Of a DNA stretch of 64,000 bases, positions 61,953-64,000 are shown in pieces. Below the pieces are notes generated by a model, which did not search any database, was not told the DNA's origin, and was given only the letters and a program-made list of their open reading frames with translations. Positions within the stretch are counted from its first letter, which is position 1; the number at the start of each line of letters is the position of its first letter. This DNA comes from Deltaproteobacteria bacterium. GTDB taxonomy: Bacteria; Desulfobacterota; Desulfuromonadia; Geobacterales; Geobacteraceae. The stretch is from NCBI GenBank assembly GCA_009668975.1, contig SBEG01000008.1, positions 1-64,000 of the forward strand, given 5' to 3'. Position numbers and translations under genes: made by a program.

Positions 61953-64000
61953 CTACTGATTGATGAAGGCCTCGCCGGTATCCGTCACCAGTTTCGCCGG
62001 CAGGCTGAACAGGCGTTTGAAGATATTGAACACGCCTTTGGCCATGGATTGGGCGGCGATACTCTTCACCTCGGGATTGTCGAGACTGCCGGTCGCCTGG
62101 AAATAGGTGGTGATCAGACTCTTGTTTTTCCCGGTGAGAACCCAGCCGACGAACGGCAGGTGGCTGACCACCTTGTCGATGGTCTGGAGCGGTTTGACCC
62201 CGACCGTCACCTTCATCTGCTCTTTCACCAGGTCAAACTCGCCGACCATGGTAATGTTCATGGCATTGCTGTCGATAAACAGGTCATTCGTAGTTACCAG
62301 TCCATCCCGCAGGGCAAATGTGGCGTTGATTTCGTCGTAGGGCATGCCGTCGGCAACCATGTCCGGCAGTTTGAAGGTAAACAGCTGCGAAACATTGAGC
62401 AGGGAAAAAAGCTTGGAGAGCAGCGAAAATTTCCGCAAGGTGCCCTTTTCGCAATGGAGCCGCAGGTTACCCAGCGAGCTGGCTTTTACCTGATCGAGGG
62501 TCTCCCCTTTGGCAATGAGGTCCCCTTCGATGGACATGGTTCCGGTCAATTCTCTTTTCGTGCCGAAGAGCTGCAGGAATTGGGCAGCGGAGATATCTTT
62601 CAGCTGCAAGGAGGTCTGGTAGCGAGGGCCGCCCGTCGCACCGAAATCAACCCTGCCGCTTCCGGCAAACTGGCCGCCCAGCACATTACACCCGGCTCCC
62701 TCGATATACAGAATTTTCTGCTCCAGATGGACATCCGACTGAAGCTTCTTGAACTCCACCTGGTGAAACCGGCCAGCTTCCGCCTTTACCGTGGCGCGGA
62801 AGGAACTTCTCCCGCCGCCGCTCTTTGCCACGGTATCCCGGTCAAGCTTCGCCAGGAGCCCCACATCGTCCATATCGAGATAATCAGCGTCCAGATCCAG
62901 ATCCACCTTCGGATTCCGCACGTCCCGCACCGTTCCGCTCGCCCGGATAATCGACCGGTTGATCTTGCCCGACAGAGCTGCGATCGACAGAACATCATCC
63001 TGGAAGGAAAGGGAACCCTTGACCTGCTCAATGGCAATTTTTTGCTCCGGAGTACGCAGACCGAGGTCGGCCAGATACACCGCAGGAGAAGAAAAATCCA
63101 GGCTGAAGATCGGCGCGGTAAAGCCGCTCAATGCGCCGCTGCCGCTGATACTCGAACTGCCCAGGCGAGCGGTAAAATGCGAACTCTTCAAGGATTCTCC
63201 ACTGAATCCCAGCGTACCGTTGATGTTGGTCAGCGCCTTCATGGTCTCCACCGGCTTGAAGGAAGCGCCGGCGAGCATGATCTCACCGCCGAGCAGCGGC
63301 CGCTCCTGCCCGGTTCCGCCGCCCGTTCCATGCAGGTCCAGGTGAACCTTGCCGGCCGGGTGATACTTCGCAAGGCGTGGAAAGCGTGCCGCCACAGCCT
63401 GGATCGGAAAGTTGTTGGACCTGATTGTGAACGACAATGGCCGCTTGGCTCCCGCCTGATACTCGGCGGAGCCGCTCAGCGCCAATGGCATCAGATCATA
63501 GCGGAAGGTCGGGATCTTGGCCCCTTTCTCGCTGAGAAGCGATTGAAAAAAGAGGTGGTTGGCAGCTCCGGCCTCTTTCACCAGCAGATCGCGATAGTAG
63601 TAGGCGGCATTGGAGAGATCCCAGGCGCCGGAAAGTGAATAGCCGGCGATGGGGCCGCTGCCCTGCAGGGTCAGAGTCGTATCGCCGCTGAAGCCGGCGT
63701 ATTTCTTTTTGTCCTTGCCGACCAGCCAGAACAGCTCGGCAGGACGCGGTTTCATGGTCATGGCAAAGGGGTAGTTGCAGGGTTGCATTAAGGGATAATC
63801 GGTGATCCGGCCTTCGAGAGTGAAGGGAGAACCGCCGAAATTGCCCTGCATGCCGCTGAGGATAAAATCCTTGCCCTGCATCGCCAGGCGCCCCTTGATG
63901 CCATTGAAGGTCGGCACCTCCGGTCCGTAGCTGACCAGCCCCTTGTCCACGGTCCCGCGAATCGAGAGAACATTGTAATTGGTGCCCTTTTCCATGTGGG
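61953..64000 (-). CDS. AsmA-like/YhdP-type inner-membrane lipid-transport protein, C-terminal part
   Basis: The last ~680 residues of a large protein whose N-terminus lies beyond the right edge. Repetitive beta-rich sequence (GSGALSGFTAPIFSLDFSSP, GQFAGSGRVDFGA, KDISAAQFLQLFG) is typical of AsmA-like proteins with a beta-groove that moves phospholipids between membranes. The C-terminal DLVKEQMKVTVGVKPLQTIDKVV segment, near the end, matches the AsmA-like C-terminal domain. An ATG at 63995 is internal, since the frame stays open to the window edge. Confidence 0.8.
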   Translation of the reverse strand, partial: HMEKGTNYNVLSIRGTVDKGLVSYGPEVPTFNGIKGRLAMQGKDFILSGMQGNFGGSPFTLEGRITDYPLMQPCNYPFAMTMKPRPAELFWLVGKDKKKYAGFSGDTTLTLQGSGPIAGYSLSGAWDLSNAAYYYRDLLVKEAGAANHLFFQSLLSEKGAKIPTFRYDLMPLALSGSAEYQAGAKRPLSFTIRSNNFPIQAVAARFPRLAKYHPAGKVHLDLHGTGGGTGQERPLLGGEIMLAGASFKPVETMKALTNINGTLGFSGESLKSSHFTARLGSSSISGSGALSGFTAPIFSLDFSSPAVYLADLGLRTPEQKIAIEQVKGSLSFQDDVLSIAALSGKINRSIIRASGTVRDVRNPKVDLDLDADYLDMDDVGLLAKLDRDTVAKSGGGRSSFRATVKAEAGRFHQVEFKKLQSDVHLEQKILYIEGAGCNVLGGQFAGSGRVDFGATGGPRYQTSLQLKDISAAQFLQLFGTKRELTGTMSIEGDLIAKGETLDQVKASSLGNLRLHCEKGTLRKFSLLSKLFSLLNVSQLFTFKLPDMVADGMPYDEINATFALRDGLVTTNDLFIDSNAMNITMVGEFDLVKEQMKVTVGVKPLQTIDKVVSHLPFVGWVLTGKNKSLITTYFQATGSLDNPEVKSIAAQSMAKGVFNIFKRLFSLPAKLVTDTGEAFINQ

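Noticed and set aside
62049..63638. 529-codon open frame antisense to the AsmA-like gene
   Set aside because: No start signal or motifs; composition reflects the complementary strand.

Overview
The window reads as a chromosome segment from an anaerobic Desulfuromonadia-type deltaproteobacterium, most like the Pelobacter/Syntrophotalea-Geobacter group. This is inferred from gene content: an AcoX-type acetoin locus, 2,3-butanediol dehydrogenases, a Cys-type multi-cofactor formate dehydrogenase, selC/selA, a TusA-FdhD fusion, many sigma-54 elements and Geobacter-like small inverted-repeat elements. No 16S gene or database search was available. The first ~20 kb is visibly AT-richer than the rest.

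Region 1 (1-18.8 kb): acetoin, 2,3-butanediol and thiamine. On the minus strand acoX leads into a gene cut by the window edge (probably acoA). A minus-strand run thiC-thiS-thiG-yhcC-hydrolase-Lin0512 ends at a strong terminator; thiL-thiD lie on the plus strand. Thiamine diphosphate is the cofactor of the acetoin dehydrogenase E1, so cofactor and user are neighbours. The sigma-54 activator gene acoR follows a 2,3-butanediol operon: SDR acetoin reductase, outer-membrane channel, zinc butanediol dehydrogenase, an unknown polytopic membrane protein with a Cys-rich tail, a VOC protein, a DUF6506 protein and a lipoprotein. Both acoX and the SDR gene have a -24/-12 promoter, and both carry upstream a near-identical palindrome (TGCGACA-N2-TGTCTCA), the likely AcoR site. 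The SDR leader also holds two mutually exclusive hairpins, one a terminator.

Region 2 (19-40 kb): selenium, molybdenum and formate, with rhodaneses. A decayed IS3-type orfA lies next to the selenocysteine tRNA gene. A selenium-type LysR regulator follows, then a beta-barrel protein, a four-rhodanese lipoprotein, a two-rhodanese sulfurtransferase, a GT-C glycosyltransferase, the TusA-FdhD fusion, a compact NMNAT/trehalose/phosphoglycerate-mutase operon, a small periplasmic rhodanese, fdhA (Cys in place of Sec), mobB and selA.

Region 3 (40-64 kb): regulation and housekeeping. It holds an MBL-fold hydrolase, a large family protein coupled to a GAF/AAA+ sigma-54 activator, a TRIC-like channel, a MITE-like element, a DksA-like protein, 5-oxoprolinase (pxpA and fused pxpB-pxpC), a diguanylate cyclase, a DNPH1-like hydrolase, acetyl-CoA synthetase, release factor 3, a lipoprotein made of 11-residue repeats, DHFR, a hemerythrin remnant, MutS2, a GGQ release-factor-like protein and the C-terminal part of an AsmA-like protein cut by the right edge.
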